In this document: positions 44,479 to 54,351 of the stretch, piece after piece
Position numbering within the stretch: the stretch's first letter is position 1
Layout: each line of letters opens with the position of its first letter
Source: Flagellimonas sp. S3867
Lineage (GTDB): Bacteria; Bacteroidota; Bacteroidia; Flavobacteriales; Flavobacteriaceae
Assembly: GCF_014698935.1 (NCBI RefSeq)
Contig: NZ_JACVMN010000002.1
Span: 930,001-994,000, forward strand
Direction of reading: 5' to 3'
DNA: 64,000 bases
The notes under the pieces: model-generated
Database searches by the model: none
Seen by the model: the letters and a program-made list of their open reading frames with translations, nothing else
What the model was told of the DNA's origin: nothing
Made by a program: the position numbers and the translations under genes

Positions 44479-46228
44479 TACTGGTCAAATTTTTGATTTT
44501 GGATATTGAAAACAATTCTTGATTGATTTCTTTCAAAGCTAATTTGAATACTTTGGTTTTTTTATGCTGCAAAGGAGTGCCGTAATTTTCATAAATCTTG
44601 ACTTTTAGATAGGTAGGGGTCAAACTTTTGTTTCCCAAATAGACCAAATTAATTTTCCATTGTCCTTCAAGAATGTCGTCTATAAAAAATTCCTTGGAAT
44701 TAAAGCCTAGTTTTTTTTCGTTCAAAATGAGCTCCGAATTTTTTGAATGGGTATGTTTCCAAGTGGTGAATTGTCCGCTGGGACCTACAAATTGAATTTG
44801 AAATTCGGCCTCACCGTCATTCCATTCAAAAACAAACCGGGTATCTCCCTCGAAAAAATCTTCTTCCTGATCTTGGTCAACTAAAGCAAAATGGTATTCT
44901 GGTTTTAACGGAAAGGCACTTTTTGTTTCATGATAATAATAAGCATCAAAACGTAATGAATCTACCTTGAAAAAATCTTTTTGAATTAAATCATCAATCC
45001 GTAAGTAAAGGTCGAGCGCTCTGTTTGGATTGTTCAAATTGATATTGCTTGCTGCCAAATCCAGATATGACTGAAGGTAATTTGGTCTTAGCTTGGCAAT
45101 TTCGGTGTAAATGTCCGTAGCTTTTTCAAAAAAACCTTTTTCTTCGAATAAATACGCAAGTGCTTTTAGCAATACTGGGTTTTTGTCGAATAGGTCGTAG
45201 TGTTTTTCTATAATTTGTTTGGCAAAGGGCTTATCGTTCCATTTTTCCATGAAATAGGAAAAAGAATCCATGAAGAAATAGGGAAATCCAGCGTAACTTT
45301 TGGAATATAACCTATATGTGGTTTTTGCTTCGGACAAAGTTTTACTAGCATGCAGAGCTTTATTGTATTCCGGGGCATTTTTTATGGATACGGCATCAAA
45401 AGGAAGTGCTTTTCCATCGAAAAAATTTGGGTTATATAGTTTTTGGACTTCTTTGGTTTTGTGCATTGTTGAGGTGTTTCCCGCTTTAGTATTAATCACA
45501 ATCACTCCACCAGCTCCAAATGAACCATATAATCCTGTTGTGGCCAATCCACTTAAAATCGCTACTCTTTCTATATCGTTTATGTTTATCCAAATGGGAG
45601 CATCCCTAATAATTAATCCATCAATATCAAATACGGCAGAGGAAGGGTTGCTGATAGAATTGAATGACCTTACTATTACCCTACCTCCATAAAAACAATC
45701 ACCAAAAACCCTTAGGCTTCCAAAATTATTTTTCAATAGGTCTAAGATGCAGATATTGTTAGGGGTAATTCTTTCTTTCCCCAAAACTCTAATATTCCCT
45801 GAAGAAGTAGCACGATCAATGTATCCAAAGGATGTTTTGACAATATTTTCGTTGACCGCATATTCACTTTCCAGGTTCCTTCTTTTTGTAACGGTTAGGG
45901 TTACCTCGTCCAACTGTTCCAGTTGGGGTTCCATGGTAACGTTAAGAATACGGGTCACATCTTCTACAAGAACTTTTACGGTTGTCATTCCAATATGGGA
46001 ATACACAAGGATGTCTCCAGGCGCAGAAATAATAAAGTACTTACCATCAGAGTCTGTTGAACTTACGGCCTTTTTGCCCTCTACAGAAATTTTCACATTT
46101 TGTAAAGGCTGATCTTGTACCAAAATCTGCCCCTTAATTTTTCTTTCCGTCTGTGCATACATCGGGGATTGCCATAAGAGAAAGGCAATAACCACATAAA
46201 CAATATAAGATACTTTGAAGGGATACAT
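44471..46228 (-). CDS. Carboxypeptidase-regulatory/TonB-plug protein with TPR repeats, no barrel
   Basis: 585 residues. Signal peptide (SYIVYVVIAFLLWQSPMYAQ). A CarboxypepD_reg-like beta-sandwich (about 29-105, KIKGQILVQDQPLQNVKISVEG) and a TonB-dependent receptor plug-like part (about 140-255, VRSFNSISNPSSAVFDIDGL ... YGSFGAGGVIVINTK) follow. Instead of a 22-stranded barrel there is a helical stretch with TPR-like repeats (about 335-430) and a C-terminal beta domain. No barrel means it cannot be a transporter by itself. It may act as a periplasmic or outer-membrane scaffold; function not known. Confidence 0.75.
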   Translation of the reverse strand: MYPFKVSYIVYVVIAFLLWQSPMYAQTERKIKGQILVQDQPLQNVKISVEGKKAVSSTDSDGKYFIISAPGDILVYSHIGMTTVKVLVEDVTRILNVTMEPQLEQLDEVTLTVTKRRNLESEYAVNENIVKTSFGYIDRATSSGNIRVLGKERITPNNICILDLLKNNFGSLRVFGDCFYGGRVIVRSFNSISNPSSAVFDIDGLIIRDAPIWININDIERVAILSGLATTGLYGSFGAGGVIVINTKAGNTSTMHKTKEVQKLYNPNFFDGKALPFDAVSIKNAPEYNKALHASKTLSEAKTTYRLYSKSYAGFPYFFMDSFSYFMEKWNDKPFAKQIIEKHYDLFDKNPVLLKALAYLFEEKGFFEKATDIYTEIAKLRPNYLQSYLDLAASNINLNNPNRALDLYLRIDDLIQKDFFKVDSLRFDAYYYHETKSAFPLKPEYHFALVDQDQEEDFFEGDTRFVFEWNDGEAEFQIQFVGPSGQFTTWKHTHSKNSELILNEKKLGFNSKEFFIDDILEGQWKINLVYLGNKSLTPTYLKVKIYENYGTPLQHKKTKVFKLALKEINQELFSISKIKNLTSTN

Positions 46229-46248
46229 CCTTCTAAAGTTAGTGATTT

Positions 46249-46277
46249 AAAAAAAATCCCGGCCTTACGGGCCGGGA
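46249..46277 (-). terminator. Terminator of cold shock gene
   Basis: Stem TCCCGGCC (46257-46264) / GGCCGGGA (46270-46277) with a 5-nt loop; on the minus strand it is followed by eight T. Confidence 0.85.
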
Positions 46278-46306
46278 CTGTAACAAATCAAAATAAAATA
46301 TTGTTG

Positions 46307-46498
46307 TTAGATTACCTGCACTTGTGCAGCAACCACTCCTTTTCTTCCTTCTTCTTCTTGGTATTCTACTTTGTCGCCTTCGTTTAATTGCACTCCGTTC
46401 AATGCGGTAACATGAACAAAGATGTCTTTTCCGGTTTCGTCGTTAGTAATGAATCCAAAACCTTTGGATTCATTAAAAAATTTTACTGTTCCAGTCAT
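46307..46498 (-). CDS. Cold shock protein (CspA family)
   Basis: 63 residues, one cold shock domain. RNA-binding motifs RNP1 KGFGFI (residues 13-18) and RNP2 DIFVHVTAL (25-33). Typical start MTGTVKFFNESKG. Binds single-stranded nucleic acids as an RNA chaperone. Own terminator downstream; the leader region at 46500-46560 is A/T-rich. Confidence 0.96.
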   Translation of the reverse strand: MTGTVKFFNESKGFGFITNDETGKDIFVHVTALNGVQLNEGDKVEYQEEEGRKGVVAAQVQVI

Positions 46499-46579
46499 TA
46501 ATAAATATAATTGTTAATACACTAAAATAGTTTATTTAAAAAAACAAAAAGAAAAATGGGCATGAAATCTTTAAAAAAA

Positions 46580-46843
46580 TCATTGATCATCAGCATTTTT
46601 TCTGTCCTTAGCCTGCATTTTTTCTATGTTTTCTTTGGTTAGCATATAGTCTTTCATATTTTTCCTTTTACTTTCTTTGAACAAAAAAAGAGGCATAACC
46701 ACAAGAAAAAGCCCCGTGGTACCCGCACCGATAAATTTATTGGCCTTTGCGGTTTGTTCTTCTTTAATCGTGAAACCATAAATAATCAAACCAACGGACA
46801 GGAATAGGGCGAAAATGGTAATGTACTTAAGCTTGAATTTCAT
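46580..46843 (-). CDS. Small two-TM protein linked to ClC channel
   Basis: 87 residues: two hydrophobic helices (about 7-25 and 37-54) and a basic, charged tail (KESKRKNMKDYMLTKENIEKMQAKDRKNADD). Its ATG overlaps the stop of the ClC gene by four bases, so they are coupled. No recognised family; possibly an accessory protein of the channel. Confidence 0.65.
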   Translation of the reverse strand: MKFKLKYITIFALFLSVGLIIYGFTIKEEQTAKANKFIGAGTTGLFLVVMPLFLFKESKRKNMKDYMLTKENIEKMQAKDRKNADDQ

Positions 46844-48624
46844 CGGGTATAATTAATAAGTTTTCTTCGGTAGGCAGTCAATAGTTTGGATTTGGAAATA
46901 AAACCAACGTATTTTCCATCTTTGATCACCGGAAGATTCCAAGCACCACTATCTTGGAATTTTTTCATCACGGCTTTCATGTTATCCGAATTATAAAAGA
47001 TGTGTTCTGGAGGGGCGTGCATTAGGTTTTTGACATAAGTTGATTCATAAAGTGCCCTGTCGAACATAAATTCCCGAATATCATCCAAAAGAAGAATTCC
47101 CATCAATTTTTCTTCTTCATTTAAAACTGGAAAAATGTTTCGTTTGGATTTGGAAACGGATTCGTGAAGCATTTGTCCTAAGGACATTTCAGGATGTACG
47201 GGCTTAAAGTTTTTCTCAATAACGTCGTCCAATTCCATCATACCTAAGACCATTTGGTCCTTGTTATGCGTGAGCAAAGCTCCAATTTTAGCAAGTTCTT
47301 TGGTGTAAATAGTATAGTCCAAAGCATTTTTGGTGATAAGAAATGAGATTGATGCAGTAATCATCAAGGGCACAAATAGTTGGTAACCTCCGGTTATCTC
47401 AGCAATCAAGAAAATGGCGGTCAACGGGGCATGTATTACTCCAGCAATCAATCCGGCCATCCCGATCAGGGTGAAATTGCTTTCAGACACTGAAAATCCG
47501 AGTCCAATATTGTTAATGACTTTGGCCACCACGTTACCTAAGGCACTTCCCATAACCATGGTGGGAATAAAGATTCCACCAGCACCTCCAGCGGCAAAAG
47601 TTGCGGTCATCGCAATTGCTTTAAAAATGGTTAAGCCAAACAATAGTGCGATAACTACCCAAATGTTTTGAATGTAGGCGTCAAAAGGGGTTTTCCCCAA
47701 GGCTTTAAGATGATTTCCATCCAAAAGATTATTGATGAACCCAAAACCCTCTCCGTACAACGGCGGAATTGCATACAACATAATTCCTATGGCAATACCT
47801 CCGACCAAAAGCTTGTATTTGGGACTTTTGAATCGTTTAAAGAAATTAAGAATGCCAAAATACATTTTGGTAAAATAGATGGAGGCGAAGGCTGTACCCA
47901 CACCTAAAAGCACATAAAAGAGCGTGTCCTTAAGTTGAAATCCTTCGGATAATGAAAAACTAAAAAGGACCTCGTTGCCCAAAAAGAAATAGGAGGTGAG
48001 TACTCCAGAAATGGATGCCAGCAACAATGGAAGCATGGACAGCATGGTGAGATCTAAGGTAAACACCTCAACGGCAAAAATTATCGCTGCGATAGGGGAT
48101 TGAAAAATGGATGAAATGGCTCCAGCTGAGGCACAGGCAACTAAAAGAGATCTTGTTTTTGCATCAAGATGAAATAATCTACTCAAATTGGAACTTAGAG
48201 CAGAGCCAGATTTAACCGCAGGCCCAAGCAACCCAACAGAACCCCCAAAACCAACCGTCAAGGGAGCAGCAATCAACGGAGTGTAAATGTTTTTGACTTT
48301 TAGAATGCCTCCTTTTTTGGACAAGGCAAAAATGATAGAGGAAACGGCATGCTGAATAGGCTTTTTGTGCACAAATTTCACATAAAGATAAACCAGGGTC
48401 AGCCCAATTATGGGTAGAATGAAATACAACTGGTTTTGTGAAAAAACAATCCCGCCCTCCAAAGCAGATTGTATAAAATAAGTGACATTTTTTAAAGTTA
48501 CGGAGACCAAGCCAGCCAAAAAACCCACCACTATGCTCATAATGTGCACAAACGTTCTGTTGGAGATATTTTTATATCGCCATTTCAGGAAACGGGTGAG
48601 CCAGTTTTTCTTTTTATTTGGCAT
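46840..48624 (-). CDS. ClC family chloride channel/transporter with CBS pair
   Basis: 594 residues with about twelve to eighteen helical segments and two CBS domains (about 460-590). The selectivity loop GGAGGIFIPT is at 346-355. In place of the canonical GxEGP loop the protein has GLLGP (131-135), so the external gating glutamate (E148 of E. coli ClC) is Leu. The proton-side glutamate motif reads AVEVF, with E186 and V187 where E. coli has EE. The substitutions suggest an uncoupled, channel-like protein. It is coupled to the small gene downstream. Confidence 0.9.
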   Translation of the reverse strand: MPNKKKNWLTRFLKWRYKNISNRTFVHIMSIVVGFLAGLVSVTLKNVTYFIQSALEGGIVFSQNQLYFILPIIGLTLVYLYVKFVHKKPIQHAVSSIIFALSKKGGILKVKNIYTPLIAAPLTVGFGGSVGLLGPAVKSGSALSSNLSRLFHLDAKTRSLLVACASAGAISSIFQSPIAAIIFAVEVFTLDLTMLSMLPLLLASISGVLTSYFFLGNEVLFSFSLSEGFQLKDTLFYVLLGVGTAFASIYFTKMYFGILNFFKRFKSPKYKLLVGGIAIGIMLYAIPPLYGEGFGFINNLLDGNHLKALGKTPFDAYIQNIWVVIALLFGLTIFKAIAMTATFAAGGAGGIFIPTMVMGSALGNVVAKVINNIGLGFSVSESNFTLIGMAGLIAGVIHAPLTAIFLIAEITGGYQLFVPLMITASISFLITKNALDYTIYTKELAKIGALLTHNKDQMVLGMMELDDVIEKNFKPVHPEMSLGQMLHESVSKSKRNIFPVLNEEEKLMGILLLDDIREFMFDRALYESTYVKNLMHAPPEHIFYNSDNMKAVMKKFQDSGAWNLPVIKDGKYVGFISKSKLLTAYRRKLINYTR

Positions 48625-48685
48625 GGAATCAATGATACGCTTAAAAGTACTAAAAGCGATTGTCTAAAACCCTAAAAATTGAAAT

Positions 48686-48757
48686 TGTCAGTCTGAGCTT
48701 GTCGAAGACAGCTGTACAAATGGAAAAGCTCTAAACTTCGACAGGCTCAGTTTGACA
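48686..48757. repeat. Imperfect inverted repeat of the GAGCTTGTCGAAG type
   Basis: Left arm 48686-48707 (TGTCAGTCTGAGCTTGTCGA...) and right arm 48736-48757 (CTTCGACAGGCTCAG, TTTGACA) match at 19 of 22 positions, with a 28-nt loop. Such palindromes are scattered in Bacteroidota intergenic regions. Located between the ClC and aspS genes. Confidence 0.7.
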
Positions 48758-48795
48758 TTAAGGATACTGTTTTTGGATGGCAATTTCATGGGGAC

Positions 48796-50544
48796 TTAAA
48801 GGTCTAATCTTAAGTGCAGTTCCTTTAATTGTTCATCATCAATATGGGCAGGAGCGTCAATCATTACATCCCTGCCACTGTTGTTTTTGGGGAAGGCTAT
48901 AAAATCGCGAATGGTTTCTTGTCCCCCCAGAATGGCCACAAGTCTGTCCAATCCAAAAGCAATACCTCCGTGCGGGGGCGCGCCGTATTGAAAAGCATCC
49001 ATTAAAAATCCAAACTGTTCTTTTGCTTCTTCAGGGGTAAAACCTAAATGTTTGAACATGGTAGCCTGTATCTCTTTATCGTGAATACGGATGGAACCTC
49101 CTCCTATTTCATTTCCATTCAATACCAAATCATAGGCGTTTGCCTTTACATCTCCAGGATTGGAATCCAATAATTCCAGTTGTCCTGGTTTTGGAGAGGT
49201 GAATGGGTGGTGCATGGCATGATAGGTGCCGGTTTCTTCATCCAATTCGAGCAATGGAAAATCAATTACCCAAAGTGGAGCAAATTCATCCGGTTTTCTA
49301 AGTCCTAATCGTTGCGCGAGCTCCATTCGTAATGCACTCAGTTGTGCTCGGGTTTGATTGGTATCACCAGATAGTACACAAATTAGATCCCCTGCTTTCG
49401 CTTGGGTAACTTCTGCCCATTTGCCCAAATCTTCCTGGTCGTAAAATTTATCTACAGAGGATTTGAACGAACCATCTTCATTACATTTTACATAGACCAT
49501 GCCCTTGGCCCCAACCTGGGGTCGTCTGACCCAATCGATGAGTTTATCAATTTCCTTTCGGGTATACGAAGCTCCTCCTGGAACGGCAATTCCAACAACC
49601 AACTCGGCTGAATTGAATACATTAAAATCTTTGTGTTGTGCAACGGCATTCAATTCCCCGAATTCCATACCAAAGCGGATATCCGGCTTGTCGTTACCAA
49701 AGCGACTCATAGCCTCATCATAGGTGATTCGAGGAAAATCGGAAACGTCAATGCCTTTAATTTCTTTTAAAAGATATTTTGTCAAACCTTCAAAGGCATT
49801 CAGAATATCTTCTTGTTCCACAAAGGCCATCTCGCAGTCTATTTGTGTGAACTCTGGTTGCCTATCTGCTCTAAGATCTTCGTCCCGAAAACATTTTACA
49901 ATTTGAAAATACTTATCCATTCCACCTACCATAAGCAATTGCTTAAAGGTCTGTGGTGATTGTGGTAGTGCGTAAAACTGCCCTTCGTTCATACGACTTG
50001 GGACCAAAAAATCCCTAGCACCTTCTGGGGTTGATTTGATAAGATATGGCGTCTCCACTTCTATAAAACCTGCTTCAGAAAGGTATTTTCGAACTTCCAT
50101 GGTCACTTTGTGCCTAAAGATGAGGCTTTCCTTGACCGGATTTCTACGAATATCCAAATAGCGATATTTCATTCTGATGTCCTCACCACCGTCGGTCTCA
50201 TCTTCGATAGTAAACGGGGGAAGCTTGGATTCGTTTAAAACCTGAAGTTCGGTAACGAGCACTTCAATATCGCCTGTGGGCATATTGGGATTTTTGGATG
50301 CTCTTTCTATAACTTCACCTTTTACCTGTATTACGGTTTCCCGTCCAAGTTCTCTTGCTTTGTCCAACAACTCAGAAGAAGTACGGTCTTGATCAAAAAC
50401 CAACTGGGTAATGCCGTAACGGTCTCTAAGATCTACCCAGGCAACAAAACCTTTGTCCCTGACTTTGTGAACCCATCCACTTAGGGTAACTATTGAATTA
50501 GTATCCGATGCCCTTAGCGCACCACAAGTATTGCTTCTGTACAT
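48796..50544 (-). CDS. aspS: Aspartate-tRNA ligase
   Basis: About 582 residues, class II synthetase. N-terminal OB-fold ([24 protein letters not shown]), motif 1 near [17 protein letters not shown], motif 2 [17 protein letters not shown], a GAD insertion domain, and motif 3 [15 protein letters not shown]. Charges tRNA-Asp. The ATG at 50544 ([10 protein letters not shown]) is chosen because TAAATTTG, a -7 box, sits 19 nt upstream on the minus strand and lies inside the longer frame. Confidence 0.96.
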   Translation of the reverse strand: MYRSNTCGALRASDTNSIVTLSGWVHKVRDKGFVAWVDLRDRYGITQLVFDQDRTSSELLDKARELGRETVIQVKGEVIERASKNPNMPTGDIEVLVTELQVLNESKLPPFTIEDETDGGEDIRMKYRYLDIRRNPVKESLIFRHKVTMEVRKYLSEAGFIEVETPYLIKSTPEGARDFLVPSRMNEGQFYALPQSPQTFKQLLMVGGMDKYFQIVKCFRDEDLRADRQPEFTQIDCEMAFVEQEDILNAFEGLTKYLLKEIKGIDVSDFPRITYDEAMSRFGNDKPDIRFGMEFGELNAVAQHKDFNVFNSAELVVGIAVPGGASYTRKEIDKLIDWVRRPQVGAKGMVYVKCNEDGSFKSSVDKFYDQEDLGKWAEVTQAKAGDLICVLSGDTNQTRAQLSALRMELAQRLGLRKPDEFAPLWVIDFPLLELDEETGTYHAMHHPFTSPKPGQLELLDSNPGDVKANAYDLVLNGNEIGGGSIRIHDKEIQATMFKHLGFTPEEAKEQFGFLMDAFQYGAPPHGGIAFGLDRLVAILGGQETIRDFIAFPKNNSGRDVMIDAPAHIDDEQLKELHLRLDL

Positions 50545-50562
50545 GATGTTTCTCTGAAGGGG

Positions 50563-50570
50563 CAAATTTA
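50563..50570 (-). promoter_or_regulatory. -7 box for aspS
   Basis: Minus-strand TAAATTTG; G 19 nt from the ATG at 50544. It rules out the further-upstream start at 50583. Confidence 0.55.
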
Positions 50571-50773
50571 AGAGGAATGTCAATATTTATTGCTAGATAT
50601 ATCGATTTTCTGATGGAATATGAATTTTATGTGTGCTTGCAATTATGATACTTTTACTATTTGAAGTATTGATTGGGTTTTTGACCAGTGTTTTTGGATA
50701 AACATTTTACGTATAATAAATTGGAGCTAATCACAAGTGTTGACTACAATGAATGAAATGGAAAGTATTTAAT

Positions 50774-50806
50774 AAAAAAGCCCGAGCAATCTGCCCGGGC
50801 TTTTTT
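50774..50806. terminator. Terminator downstream of the RND efflux operon
   Basis: Perfect 11-bp stem AAAAAAGCCCG (50774-50784) / CGGGCTTTTTT (50796-50806), loop 11 nt. The T-run on both strands makes it bidirectional. It is 17 bases beyond the RND gene stop on the minus strand. Confidence 0.85.
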
Positions 50807-50822
50807 ATTTGTATCGAACTTG

Positions 50823-53800
50823 TTAAGCAGCTATATCGAGAACTTCTTTATTGTTCTCTTCTTTTTTCCGCCTATTCCTTCGTATTCTAACCTTGATTCG
50901 ATAAACAAGACTAAATAGAATGGGTACCACGACCAATGTTAAAAAGGTAGCAACAAACAATCCGTAGATTACTGTCCATGCCAATGGCCCCCAGAAAATC
51001 ACGTTATCGCCTCCAAAGTAAATGTTTGGGTTGAACTCGCCGAACAGGGTAAAGAAATTAATGTTGAACCCTGTTGCCAATGGAATCAAACCAAGGATTG
51101 TAGTGATGGCTGTCAGTAGTACAGGACGTAACCTTGCCTTACCACCTTTAACCACTGCTTCCAAAAAGTCTTTGGATTCCAACAGTTCATCATCATCCAA
51201 TTCCAATTCTACTTTCTTTCTGTCAATCAGTAATTGAGTATAATCCAATAGTACCACTCCGTTGTTTACTACAATACCTGCCAATGAAATGATTCCCATC
51301 ATGGTCATCATAATTACGAAGGCACTTCCTGTGGCAACAATTCCGCCAAACACTCCAATCAAACTCAAGAAAATGGCCAACATGATGATTCCCGGTTTGG
51401 ACACAGAGTTGAATTGGAAAATCAAGATGAAGAAAATCAAACCAAGACCTGTGAAAAATGCTCCCATTAAGAAAGCCATTTGTTTGTTCTGCTCCTCAAT
51501 TTGACCCGTGTAGTCAATTTTGATTCCAGCTGGAAGGTCAGCAAAGCTCTCCATTTCATCCTGTACTTTACTCACTATGGCACCAGCATCTGTAAAACCA
51601 GGAGCTAATGCAGAATATACCGTTACCACTCTCTGAGTTTCTTTATGCTTAATCGCACTAAAACCTGAAGTATTTACCTGGTTTGCTACAGCTGAAATAG
51701 GTACTTCTTTGGTTTTACCTGAGTTTTGATCTTTAAAGGTGATTTTTTGATTGAAGATTGCGCTAGTGTTATATCGGTTCTCTTCATTAAATCGAACGTA
51801 GATGTCATAATCTTCTCCATCCTCTTTATAAATGCCTGCTTTGGATCCAAAAATTGAATTTCGGAGTTGTTGTCCAACCTGTCCGGTAGATATCCCAAGC
51901 TCACCTGCCTTTTTTCGGTCCACCTCCACAAGCATGGAAGGCTTGGATTTATTCACATCGATTTTAAGCTCATCAATTCCAGGAATGTTCTTTCCGTTGA
52001 TATAATTCCGCATTTTTTCTGCAGTTGCAATCAATTCGGAATAATCATTGCCCTCGAGCTCAATATTGATAGGGTATCCTGCTGGCGGACCAACAGCATC
52101 TTTTTCCACAGAAATGGCGACACCGGGGTATACATCCTTTAATGCTTCCTGGACTTTTTTTAATAAGTCGTTGCTGTCAGACCCTTCCCTAAATTTATAT
52201 TCCCGCATGGTTGCGGTAATCTTTCCACGATGGGGCATTTCAGCAGCTGAACCACCATCTGTTTGCGGGTTACCTGCTCCTTCACCAACTTGGGAAACTG
52301 CACTCTCAGTTAAAAAGTTATAGTCGCCATGCAGGTATGCGTCTTCATTAATAATATCGTAAACCCGTGTTTCAATGTCTTTGGTAATCTGATCTGTCTT
52401 TTTAATATCGGTACCTTCTGGATATTCGATGTAGACAATGATTTGGTTAGGCGTATTGTCTGGGAAGAACTCCACTTTGGTACGTTGACTTCCTACTGAA
52501 GCGCCAAAGCCCACAAAGGCAAGGAACAGCAATACAAACGTTCCAATAGCAATGAAAATAGGTTTTCTGCCTGCCAATGCCTTGCGAAGCATTCTTTCAT
52601 AGAACTTTTCCCATTTAGGCAAAACTTTGTTTTGAAAACCATTGGCCCATCCTCTTAAGAAAAGTCTATATACCCAAAGTAAAATGGCAGTAACAATCAT
52701 CAAAGTACCTAAAGCACGGTAGCTTCCTCCAAAAATCATTATCAATAACCCAATACCGGCGACTATAGCGGTTATCTGAATTATTTGTTTCAAGGGCATA
52801 TCCTTGTCCTCGGTGGTCATGTACCGAGATACCAAAACAGAGTTAAAGAAAATGGCCACGAACAAGGAAGACCCCAATACAACAGACAAGGTTACCGGGA
52901 AATAGATCATAAACTGTCCCATAACCCCGGGCCAAAGTCCTAGCGGTACAAAAGCGGCAACCGTTGTTAAGGTTGAGATGATAATGGGGAAAGCTATTTC
53001 TCCAATTCCTTTTTTGGCAGCTTCCATGCGCGACATGCCTTCTTGATCTATGAGGCGATATGCATTTTCTACAACTACAATACCATTATCTACGAGCATA
53101 CCAAGACCCATAATCAGTCCAAAAAGAATCATGGTATTCATAGTATAACCTAATAGGCTAAGGATCATGAGCGACATAAACATGGACATTGGAATCGCAA
53201 ATCCAACAAAAAGTGCATTTTTGAACCCGAGAAAGAACATCAAAACGGTGACCACCAAAATAATCCCAAAGATGATATTGTTAACCAAATCGTCTACCTG
53301 ACCAATGGTTTTGGAAGATTGATCATTGGCAACACTTACTTCTAAATCTTGTGGGAAGACATTTTCAACTGCATTTTCCACAATGACTTGAATTTGTTCT
53401 GCAGCAGCCACCATGTTTTTCCCTGCTCGTTTTTTAACATCCAGCATTACAACTGGTGCACCAAACTCACGGGCATAGGTAGTTTTATCTTCTTCTTTAA
53501 AGGAGATTTTGGCAATATCTTTTAGATAAACAGGATCGTCATCCTCAGATTTTACGACAAAATCATCAAGATCTTCGGGCTTATCAATTTCACCAACAAT
53601 TCTAATGGTACGGCGTTGTCCACTGGTAATCAAATTACCTGCGGAAGTGGTCATGTTCTCGTTTCCAATGGCGGTGATTACATCGTTGAAGCTTACTTGG
53701 GCCGCCATCATTTTGTAAATATCTACGGCAACCTCAACCTCTTTCTCCTGTGCACCACGAATATCAACTTGCTTTATTTCCTGTAAACTTTCAATTTCAT

Positions 53801-54332
53801 CTTCTAGGTATTCACCATATTCTTTAAGTTTATCTATAGGATAATCTCCTGAAATATTAATATTTAGAATAGGAATTTCTTCTGACATGCTCAGGTCAAA
53901 AACATTGGGTTCGACCTTTGCGTTATTGAATGTGGGCCAATCTTCACCTGCAGTTTGTGAGTCTACCTCATCTTTTACTTTTTGTTTGGCGGCCTCAACG
54001 GAAATATTCTCATCGAACTCTACGATGATCATGGAATAATCTTCCTGGGAGGTGGAAGTTATTTCGACAACATTACTTACTGTTTTCAGTTCATCTTCGA
54101 GGGGGTCGGTAATTAATTTTTCAATATCCTCGGCTGTATTTCCTGGATAAAGGGAGCTGATATAGATTTTGGTTTCCTTGATCTCAGGAAAATTTTCCCT
54201 GGGCATACTAAAATATGCTGATGCTCCAAGAAACAAGATTACCGCAATCAAAACATACATGGTTGTTTTGTTGTCGATGGCCCATGAGGACAGTCTGAAT
54301 TCTTTATCGACTTTCTTCTTTTGCTTGCTCAT
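50823..54332 (-). CDS. RND efflux permease (AcrB/HAE1 type)
   Basis: 1169 residues, a full RND permease with the twelve helices in two halves and two large periplasmic domains. TM4 carries the proton relay aspartate in GLGMLVDNGIVVVEN; the second aspartate of E. coli AcrB is Asn here. The C-terminal half has GIVVNNGVVLLDYTQLL. A linker with extra hydrophobic segments (about 505-570) between TM6 and TM7 makes the protein longer than AcrB, as is common in Bacteroidota. It pumps hydrophobic compounds with MFP and TolC partners encoded upstream; substrate unknown. 19 bases after the MFP stop. Confidence 0.94.
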   Translation of the reverse strand: MSKQKKKVDKEFRLSSWAIDNKTTMYVLIAVILFLGASAYFSMPRENFPEIKETKIYISSLYPGNTAEDIEKLITDPLEDELKTVSNVVEITSTSQEDYSMIIVEFDENISVEAAKQKVKDEVDSQTAGEDWPTFNNAKVEPNVFDLSMSEEIPILNINISGDYPIDKLKEYGEYLEDEIESLQEIKQVDIRGAQEKEVEVAVDIYKMMAAQVSFNDVITAIGNENMTTSAGNLITSGQRRTIRIVGEIDKPEDLDDFVVKSEDDDPVYLKDIAKISFKEEDKTTYAREFGAPVVMLDVKKRAGKNMVAAAEQIQVIVENAVENVFPQDLEVSVANDQSSKTIGQVDDLVNNIIFGIILVVTVLMFFLGFKNALFVGFAIPMSMFMSLMILSLLGYTMNTMILFGLIMGLGMLVDNGIVVVENAYRLIDQEGMSRMEAAKKGIGEIAFPIIISTLTTVAAFVPLGLWPGVMGQFMIYFPVTLSVVLGSSLFVAIFFNSVLVSRYMTTEDKDMPLKQIIQITAIVAGIGLLIMIFGGSYRALGTLMIVTAILLWVYRLFLRGWANGFQNKVLPKWEKFYERMLRKALAGRKPIFIAIGTFVLLFLAFVGFGASVGSQRTKVEFFPDNTPNQIIVYIEYPEGTDIKKTDQITKDIETRVYDIINEDAYLHGDYNFLTESAVSQVGEGAGNPQTDGGSAAEMPHRGKITATMREYKFREGSDSNDLLKKVQEALKDVYPGVAISVEKDAVGPPAGYPINIELEGNDYSELIATAEKMRNYINGKNIPGIDELKIDVNKSKPSMLVEVDRKKAGELGISTGQVGQQLRNSIFGSKAGIYKEDGEDYDIYVRFNEENRYNTSAIFNQKITFKDQNSGKTKEVPISAVANQVNTSGFSAIKHKETQRVVTVYSALAPGFTDAGAIVSKVQDEMESFADLPAGIKIDYTGQIEEQNKQMAFLMGAFFTGLGLIFFILIFQFNSVSKPGIIMLAIFLSLIGVFGGIVATGSAFVIMMTMMGIISLAGIVVNNGVVLLDYTQLLIDRKKVELELDDDELLESKDFLEAVVKGGKARLRPVLLTAITTILGLIPLATGFNINFFTLFGEFNPNIYFGGDNVIFWGPLAWTVIYGLFVATFLTLVVVPILFSLVYRIKVRIRRNRRKKEENNKEVLDIAA

Positions 54333-54351
54333 ATTATAATAAGTCTTTAGT

